This document shows positions 9,617-20,660 of a stretch of DNA of 64,000 nucleotides, piece by piece. How positions within the stretch are numbered: the stretch's first letter is position 1; each line of letters begins with the position of its first letter. A program made the translations under genes and the position numbers. The stretch spans positions 10,671,561-10,735,560 of the forward strand of contig OZ029914.1 in assembly GCA_964023275.1 (NCBI GenBank), given 5' to 3'. The stretch comes from Norana najaformis (lineage: Eukaryota; Annelida; Clitellata; Crassiclitellata; Hormogastridae). Below the pieces are notes generated by a model. It saw only the letters and a list, made by a program, of their open reading frames with translations, had not been told where the DNA came from and ran no database searches.

Positions 9617-10816
9617 GTTATGGAGTTCCGCAATAAACGACCTTCCGAACTCATCTAAATCACTTCATTTTATATTGTTTGCCGACGACACGAATGCTTT
9701 TTATCTAATAAATCGTTGGATGCTCTGACTGTCTGTCAATAATGAACTTGTGTCAGGTGCTGACTGGTTTCGTGCCGAAAGGCTATCCTTGAATTTACAT
9801 AAGACTAATTTTATATTATTTAGATCGCATCCGAAGGTTCTTTGTAAATCAACGGTTAATATTTTTATCGAAAACCAACTCATTATTATTCAAGTAAATT
9901 CATGCCAATTTCATAGAGTTTATAATGACTCTCATTTAATGTGGATAGAGCATATATCTGATATATCAAGTAAAATTGCTAAATGTTCTGGTATATTGTC
10001 ACGTATTGGTTATATTCTACCCCAACGGAAATTAACCAATTTGTATTATTCGTTGATTTATTCTTACTTGTCATACTCTAAGCTTTTATGGGCCTCTAAC
10101 TGTCCCTCGCATATAAAATGTTCGTCTTTTTTGCAGCGCCGTGTTCTTAGAATTGTTACAAAAACTTTCCAGGGGAAGGATTGAACACTATTTTGTCAAT
10201 CTAAATATTTTAAAAATTAGTTCCATTAATAAGTTTCAAATTTTTGTGTTTATATATCAATGTCAACATAAATTATTGCCATCGAAGTTTGATGGCTACT
10301 TCAACATCACCGATCATCACTCATAGTTTAACAGGACTCAGGATAATTATTATGCCAGTTTGCTGGCACAAACACTCGACTATTCAATATTAAATGTGCT
10401 GGTCCTTCAGTCTGGAACGCTTTACCAATGAGCATTGCATTGAGCATATGTTGCCAAGTTTGAAATTGTTTTTAGCTGTTTGACTGCTAATTGAATTGTT
10501 AATACGAACTATTAGTTTTTTGCTTCTTTATCTGAGTTTCCTATAGGACTGTCAAATGCATTGGTCTTGTATAAAGTTTTATTTTCAGTTTCATCAATGT
10601 ACGGTTTGTACATAACTTATTTAGTTTGTTTACATAATGATAATTGCTTTGTTTACATTTCGATTGCCATCTTACGTTTTCTGGTGTTAATAGGCGACCC
10701 TATTTAAGCGGGACCAAGGTCCCTCTGGGTTTGCCTTTTGTATCTTGGCAAACTACGTTTTATGTGCAACCAGATATGTTGAATTTGGGATCAATAAAGA
10801 GTCAATCAATCAATAA
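9617..10816 (+). mobile_element. Jockey/CR1-group LINE, RT C-terminal half and 3' end
   Basis: The plus strand encodes INDLPNSSKSLHFILFADDTN, broken here only for length (INDLPNSSKS then LHFILFADDTN), including the FADDT catalytic motif near 9690. It then runs WFRAERLSLNLHKTNFILF, HISDISSKIAKCSGIL and LYYSLIYSYLSYSKLLWA. A stop near 9742 separates the catalytic motif from the rest, so the copy is inactive. The 3' end is marked by AATAAAGAG and (TCAA)n at about 10793-10816. A second tail of the same family is at 17910-18385. The thumb and connection motifs differ from the L2/CR1 copies elsewhere, so it is a separate LINE lineage. Confidence 0.8.
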
Positions 10817-10819
10817 TTA

Positions 10820-11370
10820 GTATTTACATTTATGCATCGCATCAACATCAGTGAACGGTGCTGAACAAAAATTTCTGGAGATTGGAGCAAGTCCTCTTGT
10901 CATAATGACCAACTCCTCTAATCACTCACCACCTCTTGCAAACTCTCAGGTAAAACCGAAAACCATTTACATCAGTCCCAGGATTTTGGCTCCAGATTCA
11001 TAGGTCCCTATGGTATTTAGGCAATTCTGATGGTTTTTTTCAAAAGTTACTTTTAAATGATATATGTTTTATTGTTACAGCAGTGCCATATAAGTATTTA
11101 GATTTTGTCAGATAAGTGTATCAACTTAGCCAGCGCCTGTTGCAGCGAAATCGCTTGCAATTCAATCAATTCTCACTGGTCACTTCAAAACTGGACTGTG
11201 CAACCCAATGTTCAGCAATAAATCTGTAGTGTACAGTAGTCTGAGTCCGTCATTCACCTGCTATCGGTAATGCACTGCTAAACCGTCTTCCTCTCCCTAC
11301 AAACCTGTGCTGCCTTCAGTGCATGCACAAACACACATTCAAAAAGGGAAAAAAGAAGTGTTTCAGGTGT
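10820..11370. other. Intergenic, nothing recognised
   Basis: This lies between the LINE 3' end and the polyadenylation signal of the Ig gene. No frame or repeat can be supported. Confidence 0.5.
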
Positions 11371-11372
11371 TT

Positions 11373-11378
11373 TTTATT
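11373..11378 (-). terminator. AATAAA polyadenylation signal of the Ig-domain gene
   Basis: TTTATT on the plus strand is AATAAA on the minus strand, about 100 nt downstream of the stop codon at 11476-11478. Spacing and strand fit a short 3' UTR. Confidence 0.55.
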
Positions 11379-11475
11379 ATATCTGTCTCACTGGTGGTGG
11401 ATCTGTCAAACTTTAACTTGTTACTTACATTAAGCCACTGGCAACAGGAAATTTAAACTGTAAGAAACGCGGTTT

Positions 11476-14400
11476 CTACATACGCATTTTCTTTCTGCCA
11501 TATATGACCACAACGATTAGTACAATCACTGGTAGAACAAGCAGAATCAGCAATGGCAACCAAGTTTTTTCGCTGGCAGCTAAAACAAAAAAATTGTTAC
11601 CTAGTATGCTACCTACATTAAAAAACAGTATCGTCGTTCATAAATTGTTAGAGATTGAAATATTCATGCACAGACTTGTCCAGCTCAAGCGATTGCTAAA
11701 GACATCCCAACTGTAAATATCTTCCATTGGTGCAGAAAATGTCTACTGCGCGCCAGAGCAGTCAAAGCAGTCGATTTTTAATGCATAGCTTTGGAATAGA
11801 AAGTTAAAAGTAACCTATCGATACAGAAATTTTAGAGCAAGAAATTAAACATGAAAGCACCCATAATTCAAAATAAATATCAGAAATGAGTGCAAATTAT
11901 GACGAACAACCTCAAACAACATGGAAAAAAAAGAAATTGTGGTTTTCTTTGCAATATAGAGAGCTAGATTCCGTGATATGACTGAAAAACTCTTACCTAG
12001 AGTTGAATAAACCTCGACATACATGGGCTCCACTGTACAAGATTTGTTCCCTATGGAACACCTAGCTTCGCACCGGTGCCATCCAACTCTATTTGGTTTT
12101 AAAGTATGATCATCAGATACTGTGATCGAATCATCGCCACTGAACCACTTCCATTTGTAACTGCATGATTGGCTGGTGTTCGCTTCACAACTGACTTCGT
12201 CATTTGTTGTCACGTAAACTGTTACTTTGCTGCTGAAGACATCTGATTGAATTAAATACCAAAAACGTTAATACATCGAACTACTTTATACATATACAAT
12301 GATGACTTTGCGTCAAGGACATTGTGATTCGTCGGGAAATGAGCGTCTGCTCTACGTTCCACCGTAGTACATTGGTGCAATGTTTCCATCTAGGTATCCG
12401 CAAAATGAAGTAGATTAAAGGTACTGGTATCAAACGCTTGCGATGTTCATGAACACATGCAATTCATAGGACAACTTAGAGAGATAATATTAAGTATATT
12501 TAGCGCCCCTTTCAAACCGAGACATATATTTTTGCTATTTAAAAGTGCGCTTGGCATGTTCCTGCCACTATCCATCGGAGTACGTGCATTTGATAAAGAA
12601 TGAGCAGGCCTACCATTATTTTTCCGCCTTATTCGAATGTTAAGAGTCGATCAATCATGACAGTCTTGGCAATGAGCGGTACTTAATTCCAACGTCTTTT
12701 CAGGGGTAGCCGGGCAAGATATAACGTTGGGAGTAGGCAAAATTGAATCGGTTTTGTAATATGATATTATGTGAACACAACTTAGGCCTATTTACAACCA
12801 CGCCGATTCCTAGCAACTGGCATAGCAATATTTCCGAATTATCCTGGAATTTTATCTGCTTGAAACCGCGATTCGATAACTGGATTCTTCCGATTTAACC
12901 CACATTTACAACGTTTTAGAGCGTCTTTTAGTTCTACCCGTTTGCAGAACAAAATTTGTATGATTTCTCTTTTCCCCTCTAATGTTCTTCGGGTTATTTT
13001 CGTTCCTTCGCCTCTCCTGTCTGCCGTCCGCACACAACTAGTACCAAATCGTTAATTAGCCCTTTGTCCCATTCTTAAAACTTCGTATCTCGCTATCCAC
13101 AGTTAGAAAAGGTGCATTTTAGTATTGAAAGTTTAGACTGCCTAATTTCTAAAGACGTGCAAGTTAATCATTTAGTAGGCCTAATGTGAAAAAATACAAA
13201 TTAAGTTTTGTCCATATAAGTTCCTACTCCTAACTTTATATTTTAATCCCGAGGGATCATTTATGTCTAAGTTAGACAACAGTAAAAGAATTAAAGTAAT
13301 AAACTACGATCATCGATGCCCTGCATCTATTTCACTGCAGTTGGAAATGTGTACTCACATAAAATTTTGATGACGTCAGATGAACAACTGTAGTTTCTCT
13401 TGGAAGTTCTGGTCGTCTCGCAAATAAACGAAGAGTTATGTAGATCAAGTGTACTTATCATCGTCAGTGTGTAGGTAACATGATTCTTGTTGGAGGTGAA
13501 GTTGACCGGTCCTGCTATGATGGATTGCTTGTCTCCTCTCGCTTTCCATTGAAGAATTGGAAATATGTTGCCGTAGTATGTTATGCTACACGAAAATGTG
13601 ACATCTTCTGGTTCTATACCGCAAGCGTTTGGTCCAATGACTCCGCTTGAACGCATGCTAGATTTGCAGACTGGTTCGTCATCTGAAACACGTTGGATTT
13701 GCAATATCTTAAGGAATTTTTTCGCCTATCCGACTAAAATTACTCGACATAAAACTGAGAGTAACATGTTGGTATTTGGTGAAATTATAGAAATCTACTG
13801 TCCTGAACAAGTTCATTTTCAAGTTTACCTGTATAGCAATTTCAAAAAAGGAATCATTTTGCCAGCATAGGCCTAGTTTGTTTACCCGGTTATTTAATAG
13901 TGTTTCAAGAGTTTCGTCGCCATATTTTGCAATCATTAATGTAAGTAGTGCGAGATGTTAGCAGTCTTGTTATGATTAGGCGAAAAATATGGTTTGTCCT
14001 TTGGAGGGCTGCCCCCGATAAAGGCAGAAAGTCCATATTCATCAAGTTGTAGCTAAGAACTGCACTTGCGGTCTATAGCCAAACCACTGTGGCCTTTTGA
14101 AATAACTAGACAAAACTATCTGGCGGCAGGCAAGCAGCTCTGATTGTGTTTTAACAGTAGACAGTTTATGTCTGATGTCAGGTCTTAGAAGACAATACTC
14201 TCAAAATTTAAAAAATGTAAATTGCAAGCACACCTAACACTATTAGCTGAGCCGATCTTTGTTCTCCAAACCCTTCATCCTCTAAGCATTCGTATTGTCC
14301 GGCATCTGAAGGTTGGACAGATCGAATGACTAAATTGTTTGTTCCTGTAGATGAGTTTATTTCAACCGAAAACCTGACATTATACGGCTCTAGAATATCA

Positions 14401-14934
14401 CTTCCGATGTAAACATAATTGTTGCCATGACGCCATTGGATTTTCTCTGCTTCAAGAGACGTCGTCGAACAGTTCATATAAGTGAAATCATTGACCTTCG
14501 CCTCTGTGTCGCGAGGAATCACGTTCAACTCTGCATCTGAAAGTCCACAAATAAGCATAATTTAATCAATTTTGTCACATATTTCTTCGTAGTCATCACA
14601 ACCTATTTTTGTGAAACGAAAATCTCACTTACATGTTAAATGATCGTGGCTTTCTATTTGCCATGTAGTTCAATATTTTTTATCCCAACATCATATTTAT
14701 TTGTTTCGTGCAGGCCTATAATATAAGCCCAGTTCATGATGATCATCGTTGTAGCGACGACAGTCCCTTATTTACAACATCAAACACATTACATACTTTG
14801 AAAACGCGTAAGCTTACACCAACTTTAAAAAAATGTTATTGTAAGGCATCAACTCGAGGAACACTTTAAAACTTACCAAATTTATGGAAGGCGTTCATTA
14901 GCAGGCCGATAGCTAAAATCAGATCATGCTCCAT
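11476..14934 (-). CDS. Three-Ig-domain type I transmembrane protein, short cytoplasmic tail (5 exons, 344 aa)
   Basis: Exons on the minus strand: 14877-14934, 14234-14536, 13359-13682, 11997-12242 and 11476-11579. All have AG acceptors and GTAAGT, GTGTGC, GTGAGT or GTAAGA donors. Every intron is phase 1 and the frame stays open for 345 codons. Exon 1 encodes a signal peptide (MEHDLILAIGLLMNAFHKF). Exons 2-4 each encode one Ig domain: YMNC, IQWRH and DAGQYEC in the first; FSCS, LQWKA and SSFICE in the second, with NFT, NSS and NYS glycosylation sequons; VSCEA, YKWKWF and GWHRCEARC in the third. Exon 5 encodes a membrane helix (WLPLLILLVLPVIVLIVVVI), the tail YGRKKMRM and the stop. The protein should sit at the cell surface as a receptor or adhesion molecule; the tail has no ITAM or ITIM. 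The ligand is unknown and orthology is not assignable from sequence alone. Confidence 0.85.
12250..13355. other. Intron 3 of the Ig gene
   Basis: AT-rich intron between the second and third Ig exons. A 64-codon minus-strand frame at 12839-13033 lacks splice support and domain character, so it is not called. No repeat was recognised. Confidence 0.6.
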
Positions 14935-15039
14935 CTTTGAAATCACTATCAATACTCAATGTTGAGAGGGAAACTACAAAAAGATCAATGTAATCCATTT
15001 AAGCTTTTCTTAAAGTTGTTATAGCATGTTATGTGATAT

Positions 15040-15366
15040 TTAATATAAAGACAGATTTGTTCTAATTTCATAGTATTGCAATAATGCATGCATACCTGTG
15101 TAGTGAAAGGCTGAGGCTTTCCGCCAAAGCCTGCTTGACAGCCATCTCTGTGGAATATTTGGTAAAGTCGCGATCTCCTGATTGGAATAAGCAATTCCTC
15201 CTCCATGACCTGGGATTGCTCCTAGACATAGACCTATTGATGGCTGACCACAAGAACTTCCTTTACATGTCCCGCTTTTATCAGCTATAGAGTCATACGA
15301 GACAAACACCATAATCTCCCATTCAGTGCTGCAATGTTCCTCATTCACTAGTTCATACGGATTCAC
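15040..15366 (-). CDS. Possible exon of unknown protein
   Basis: A 108-codon minus-strand frame upstream of the Ig gene contains CSTEWEIMVFVSYDSIADKS and IGLCLGAIPGHGGGIAYSN, which read like real protein. A CAG/GTATGC donor lies at about 15092, and an AG (CCTAG/GTGAATC) precedes it near 15368. I do not recognise the family and no neighbouring exon could be joined to it, so it may be a chance frame or part of an unannotated gene. Confidence 0.25.
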   Translation of the reverse strand: MNPYELVNEEHCSTEWEIMVFVSYDSIADKSGTCKGSSCGQPSIGLCLGAIPGHGGGIAYSNQEIATLPNIPQRWLSSRLWRKASAFHYTGMHALLQYYEIRTNLSLY

Positions 15367-15394
15367 CTAGGTTACTGCAATTGAATTTTTGCAG

Positions 15395-15770
15395 GTATGC
15401 CTAAGTTCCTGTTGCGCCAGTTCCAATCTGTCCTGAACTGCGCTTTCATATTTGCCACCTTTACCGTATTCGATCTATGCTCGATTTTGATACTGCCTGC
15501 ACCATCGCTACCTCCATTGTCCACACCCAGCTTAACTACTGTATTTCCCTCTTCCTTAACATTGAATCCATTCAAATCAAGAATTTTCAATTCATCCAAA
15601 ATTCACATGCTCGAGCTGTCACCAGGACACCCAAACATCACCATATCACTCTGTAGCGTTCACCCTTAAATTATCCCACAATCTTAACACACTAGTACTC
15701 ACTCTAGTCACTAAACACAGAGCCTCAGTACACCTTATCTCTATTATAATCTGATCACTTAAAGGGTCTA
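15395..15770 (+). mobile_element. L2/CR1 LINE fragment
   Basis: In a plus-strand frame: HTQLNYCISLFLNIESIQ, KNFQFIQNSHARAVTRTP and KHHHIT, matching the SRLDYCNSL...LQLIQNSLARAVT region of L2/CR1. A stop follows directly. It belongs to the same subfamily as the fragment at 6770-6990. Confidence 0.7.
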
Positions 15771-16049
15771 AATCCGCTCTACACTGTAATAAGTACTTAA
15801 GCCAGAGGCGTGATACAGTCAGAGATCATCTGCTGCAGTTCACATAAACTAAAGCACTTACCCCACCAAACTATCTACTGGATAATATAACCACTCGCAT
15901 TGTCAAATGTTTAACGTTTCATTGAAATGATTCTTTTTTAAAATAATTTTCAATGTATCTTCAGCCAACAGACAAATCTATGAGAAAGATGATATTTTAT
16001 TTACCATACCTAAAGCCAGCAATTAACTGTGCTAAAGAAATATAAGTAA

Positions 16050-17062
16050 TTATTGCATCCCTCCCACAATGCCTTGCTCCGTTACCGGCTTCAGTTCCTC
16101 AGGCGTCGAATGTTTCTGGAGCCAATGTTCTTGCAGCAGTGCACTTTGCCTCAAAGTTAACCGATAACAGAAAAAACGGCGTTCGTCGTGCAGACGTAGA
16201 ATTTCGGCCAGATTCCCTAATAGTTCGCTCCATTTCACTCCGATGAACGCGTAGCTTATGTTCCACATTTCGCCAACACAACTTGTCGATAAGATAGTCA
16301 ACCAATTCTCAGATAACTGACGTCTTCAAACGTAACGTTTCAAAGTTTCGCCAAAATGGTCAACGACGATCTCAATCGCCTCACTTTGTAGTCGTTAAAC
16401 GTCCTACAGGTAAGCAACTATGGCAGCTTTGCTCACTTTGACCACCCAGTCTTTGACGCGGCACACCCTTCAGCAGGCCGAAAACTACATCACGTCGAAA
16501 CTGGATGTGACTCGGGCGTTCTGGACCAGGAAGCAGAACACAATGCATCTTCCAGGCAGCCACAGCAGCAATGTTAAAGGCATTCACAAACAGATTCCAC
16601 CACCATTCTTTCCCTTTTATTTTCGGTCTGTATGCTGCAGTTTTCTTTTCTTTTTGGGGTGTCTGCGAGTTTCATTAGAAGGTGAGGACTGAGTCACAAC
16701 CGCATTACCATCTTGACTGTTAAGCTATTTTTGTGACCTCGTTTTCCACTTGTTTTTGCTACTTCTAGCTGACCATCATTTCTTTCAATGATGTCTTTAT
16801 TTGTATCATCACCACCTGTGAAAACATGAAGTTTGCCACATACGTCTACAGGCTCCACAGCTCTTAAATCGTCCTCATCGATCGCTTCGACTTCGCTCTC
16901 TGCGCCATCATTTGGCGGAAGGATGCATATTTCTGGAACACTATTCTCATCAACCGAATCTGAACCATTGCCACTGCCAGAGTCTCTAAGAACTGCCTCA
17001 ACAGCCTCTTTTAGAGTAAAATATCCTCTTATTGGCATACTAAAACACAGGGAAAATTCCAT
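16050..17062 (-). pseudogene. piggyBac-type transposase, internally deleted and frameshifted
   Basis: The minus-strand frame 17062-16694 resembles a piggyBac N-terminal region: YFTLKEAVEAVL followed by long acidic stretches (VDENSVPEI, AIDEDDLRAVEPVDV). Directly after it, at 16640-16381, comes the C-terminal helix KEWWWNLFVNAFNIAAVAAW and HIQFRRDVVFGLL, diagnostic of piggyBac and PGBD transposases. A further piece lies at 16301-16050. The entire catalytic DDD core between the acidic N-terminus and the WWW motif is missing, so this is an internal-deletion derivative. No TTAA-bounded termini could be fixed by eye. An inverted-repeat element at 17327-17701 lies just upstream and may hold its 5' end. 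Confidence 0.72.
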
Positions 17063-17199
17063 GCATTTCCAAAAGAAATTTTAAAAATTCTCATCTTCGC
17101 TGTTTGTTTTGTTGAATGGAATTTATCATCATGTACGGCAAACCTCAAAAACAAACTGGGTACTACAAACCAATCACAATAACACAACATTAATAATAA

Positions 17200-17209
17200 A
17201 GTATAAAAT

Positions 17210-17244
<35 letters not shown>
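17200..17244. repeat. (AAT)n microsatellite
   Basis: About fourteen consecutive AAT/ATA triplets. Confidence 0.95.
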
Positions 17245-17245
<1 letters not shown>

Positions 17246-17326
17246 CACAATTACTATCAATTAAATGTGGAGTGAGAAAAGGCAATTTTCAGTAGTAACG
17301 CAAAATAGTGCTACATGTAAGGACAG

Positions 17327-17701
17327 TGACCCAACGTTCCCATAGTGGAACACATTTGAAAACAGCTACGCTGCTCATGCATAAAGCATTATCACTTAAA
17401 AATTTGACCATATACAAGCACAATAAACACAGATAATTCAAAATGTACAATAAAAACAAGTAATTGTCACGTACCTGTAGCATACAGTTATTTTCAATAT
17501 TTAGAAGCAAAAATGTCAATTTTTGTCCGATTTGTACAACAATTATAATTATATTTACCATAACATACTCGAAATCAAAGTAAAGAAACACGCCTCCATA
17601 ATTGGTCAAGCCAATGAATATTTATGAGATAACTTTCAGTCTGTTTCACTGCCCCTCCAGAAGTTTTAATAATATGTTCCACTTTGGGAACGTTGGGTCA
17701 A
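17327..17701. mobile_element. Inverted-repeat element, about 375 bp
   Basis: The left end reads GTGACCCAACGTTCCCATAG and continues TGGAACA; the right end (17674-17701) is its reverse complement with one or two changes. About 27 bp of inverted repeat enclose some 320 bp of AT-rich sequence. This is the structure of a MITE, or of a transposon end with internal inverted repeats. A 106-codon minus-strand frame inside is low-complexity and probably not coding. Confidence 0.6.
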
Positions 17702-17719
17702 AAAAGGCTAATTTGATGA

Positions 17720-17905
17720 CTTCTAAAGAGCCGTTATCAATATGCCCAAGGCATTAATCGATGGTCACTTCAGGTGAAATCGTAATCATTTGGAGAACTG
17801 ATTAAGATTGATTATTCCTATACTAATCCACGGGACAATCCAGATCGAATTCAGTCATTTCAAAGAAACCAGAAGTTAGGCTATGGTGGGTAATCATTGG
17901 TTACT
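17720..17905 (-). repeat. L2-like LINE 3' end
   Basis: The segment GCCGTTATCAATATGCCCAA through AACCAGAAGTTAGGCTATGG matches the 3' end of the LINE at 22037-22420 in the same (minus) orientation, and the plus-oriented tail at 37380-37530. Confidence 0.6.
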
Positions 17906-17909
17906 TCTC

Positions 17910-18385
17910 CAGTATATCTGATCTTCATACACATTTTACTAGATCTCGGGGTGATTTCCGTGGAAGTTTAGCCCGTACTAATATTCGACTGTTTTCAGTC
18001 AAATGTGCTGGTCCTTCTGTTTGGAATATTATATCCCACGATATTCAAAATGAGCCTAATGTACTATTGTTTAAGAAAGCAATGCGCATGTATCTAAATG
18101 ATCTAAATAAATAAAAAATTGTTTGATTTTTAGTTTTTCCTAGTTAAGGTTTATTCTTTTTTGGAGTTTTGGTATATCAATTTGTTCAGATTCTGACTGT
18201 TATTTTTCAGTTTGATCCTGTTATTCAGTCGTCATCTAGTAATAGCTTTTGGTACAGAGGGCCCTAATAAACGGGACTTTGGTCCTTTCTGGGCTTTCCT
18301 TATGTATCCTAACATTATTCTGTGCACTGTGCTTATCACTGCTCATTTTTTTGATCAATAAAATAATGTTCATGTTCATGTTGAA
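17910..18385 (+). mobile_element. Jockey/CR1-group LINE 3' tail
   Basis: The plus-strand frame encodes RGDFRGSLARTNIRLFSVKC, then AGPSVWNII and LLFKKAMRMYLNDLNK followed by a stop. This is the C-terminus of the LINE family also present at 9617-10816 (there IKCAGPSVWNAL). The 3' UTR runs to GATCAATAAAATAATG with a short TTCATG repeat at about 18370. Confidence 0.75.
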
Positions 18386-18604
18386 GGCGTTCAGTGACGA
18401 TTGACTGCCTGCATGGAATCTGACCTGCAACAGATTCTGACCCTTACTGCCTATCTAATTTGTTTTGACTGAGCGTCTCTGAATAAACTGGTTCCCGCGA
18501 CTTGGACTTTTATTAAATCTCAGTTTAACTAGTCATTGTGCAGAAGTCAAGAGTCTATTTTCATTTTCAGGAACCGATCCAAGAACGGAACCTCTGAAAG
18601 CCCA

Positions 18605-18915
18605 GATCTAAGCATTAAAGATGATTTTCATGTTCACTTATGCACAATTTGGTTATGTCGTCTATCGTGAAAATGAAGCAGAATGCCGGACTTCCTAAAA
18701 CATGCCAATATGATTGCCTTGACCTTTTCTTAAAACTGCAGATACTCTCAGCGAAATAACACAATATATGAAATGAAATCGTGAGTACTTACAAATCTCT
18801 TAAACTCGAACGTTCCTGACAAAAAATCTGTCTATATTTTTGTTCTAATAAAATGTTGTAGGCCTATAGCTTATGCGTCTGTGGTTCGTGGGTGTGTTCA
18901 CAGTTTTTATCAGCG
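18605..18915 (+). repeat. Dispersed repeat family D, copy 1
   Basis: This copy starts CATTAAAGATGATTTTCATG, passes through AGAATGCCGGACTT, then GCGAAATAACACAA and CTCGAACGTTCCTG, and ends near CTTATGCGTCTGTGG. The same ordered blocks recur at 19787-20120, 20125-20335 and 60075-60335. There is no coding capacity and no clear terminal repeat. Confidence 0.7.
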
Positions 18916-19786
18916 TACAGATCTTCTCTTCTTCAGCTGCTCCAAGTCGACGTTGACTTCTTCCGCGTATGTTCTTCTTATTTTAGACAACGGATCTTCC
19001 ATTGACTCTGACCGAATCGATGATCACCGACCGAACTTACCCCATGAAAAAATATCCGTCAGACCACAGTTGCAAAATTTTCACTCTCTCTAAAGAAGAC
19101 CTTTGCGACCGCCTTTTACAGTCTGTTTCTTGCAAAGAAAGCAGACCCGTTCAGATTGGTTTAGACCGGTCCTCCCGGTATTGCGACATCATGGTTTTTC
19201 CAAAAAAAACAACGTGGTTTTCCCCAAAACCCACTGACTGGTCACAGTATGAGCTTGTTGTTTTCATGTGCGAGAACCCGATGATATGATGCATTATTGA
19301 TTAGCTGCCAGCATGCAGCGCCGCCAGCCAATCACAGACAGCTTAACAACCCGATAACTCATAGGCACAAAAACTTCAATGCAAACGCGCTTAACCCATG
19401 CTGTGTCATCATCGAAAAAATCACGCTCACACTATGGGTTGTTATTCAACTTTTTTCAAGAAAGTTGTACCTATTACAGCGAAGCGTATATTGTACACCG
19501 TGGTAGTTCAGACAGGTTGAACAACCCGATGACCTTGTGCATCATAACGAAGGGATATACAGTTAGGGATGGATGGGACCGAGACATATGGCTCCCTAAG
19601 AAACGATGGAGCACAGCCTCCAAGACGATTTCATGTAAGCATTAAATGCTGTTTATCGCGTAAGAAGCTGCTTACATGCCCAAACTTAGGTAGGTCTATA
19701 CCTTCAATCAGCCGGGTCGCAGTTTTAAGGATCAGACATACGCTAACCTAACTCAAAAGGCTACCTAACCTAATCTAATCAAACCT
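18916..19786. other. Between repeat copies, nothing firm
   Basis: Overlapping plus-strand frames at 18881-19289 lack a recognisable domain. The segment 19270-19420 resembles 57200-57365 (CCAGCCAATCACAGACAG against CCAGTCAATCACACCG, and GCAAACGCGC in both), and 19722-19785 resembles 53955-54010 (GGATCAGACATACGCTA). So this stretch is probably dispersed repeat. Confidence 0.4.
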
Positions 19787-20120
19787 AGACATTAAAGATG
19801 ATTTTCATGTTCACTTTCTTCACAAGATAATCATGCCATCTATCTTGAAAATGGAACAGAATGCCGGACTTGCTAAAATAAATTACGTCCATGCCGTTGC
19901 ATTGCCCTTGACCTAAAACTGCAGACACTCGCAGCGAAATAATACAAAATATGAAATGATTTCGTGAGCACTTACACATATAGTAAATTCGAACGTTCCT
20001 GTCGAAACTCTTTCTACACATCTGACCTTTACAAGATGTTGTAAGCCTTTAGCTAACGCGTCTATGCGTCCAGGTGTGTCATGGGTTTGTTCGTGGTTTT
20101 ATCGTGGTTTTCCCGACTAA
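19787..20120 (+). repeat. Dispersed repeat family D, copy 2
   Basis: The same block order as copy 1, including CATTAAAGATGATTTTCATG, AGAATGCCGGACTTGC, CGCAGCGAAATAA, TTCGAACGTTCCTGTCG and GCGTCTATGCGTCC. Confidence 0.7.
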
Positions 20121-20124
20121 TGCC

Positions 20125-20335
20125 CGGTCTTGCTAAAATATGAAAATATCATTGTATTGGCGTTTACTTAAAATTTATAAACTCGCAGCGAAATAACACA
20201 AAACAGTGTAACTGCGAACGTTCTTTTGGAAAATTCTGTTTACAGGTTTGACCTAATAAAATGTAGGCCTATTGCTTATGTGTCTACGCGCGTGGGTTTT
20301 TCCATGGTTTAACCATGTTTTTTCTGACTAAGTAT
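20125..20335 (+). repeat. Dispersed repeat family D, copy 3 (5' truncated)
   Basis: Contains GGTCTTGCTAAAATATG, CGCAGCGAAATAACACAAAA, GCGAACGTTC and GTCTACGCGCGTGGG. It lacks the CATTAAAGATG start. Confidence 0.65.
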
Positions 20336-20337
20336 TC

Positions 20338-20363
20338 CTGATGATGATGATGATGATGATGAT
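20338..20363. repeat. (GAT)n microsatellite
   Basis: Eight consecutive GAT triplets. Confidence 0.95.
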
Positions 20364-20389
20364 GACTGAAGTTGATGGTTAGATGACAG

Positions 20390-20490
20390 GATCTTAATCG
20401 TAAATATGAGACTTCTACAACTGCCAACGCGGGAACCAACTTATTCACAGGCGCTGCGTCAAACAAAATAGACAGCAAAGGTCAGAATCT
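20390..20490 (-). repeat. LINE 3' tail
   Basis: Contains AGACTTCTACAACTGCCAAC, GGGAACCAACTTATTCACAG and CAAACAAAATAGACAG, matching the minus-oriented LINE tails at 38086 and 61308. Confidence 0.6.
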
Positions 20491-20524
20491 AGGGAAGCCC
20501 ATAGGGGACATGCAATTTTTTTAA

Positions 20525-20660
20525 TTTGTCTAGTGCGCATTAGATAATATCTAGTGGCCACTAGATAATATCTAGTTCGCACTAGTTAACATCTACTGGC
20601 CACTAGATAATATCTAGTGGCCACTAGATAGTTTTCTAGTGCGCACTAGATAGTTTTCAT
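20525..20660. repeat. Array of 14-bp palindromes, about 21-22 bp period
   Basis: Six units in a row, each a perfect or near-perfect palindrome: CTAGTGGCCACTAG or CTAGTGCGCACTAG, with the variants CTAGTTCGCACTAG and CTACTGGCCACTAG. They are separated by 7-8 AT-rich bases (ATAATAT, TTAACAT, ATAGTTT). I know no named element of this form. It could be a satellite fragment, a hairpin-prone site or clustered binding sites. Confidence 0.85.

Noticed and set aside
15084..15290. 68-codon plus-strand frame
   Set aside because: It is antisense to the better-looking minus-strand frame at 15040-15366, which itself is only weakly supported.
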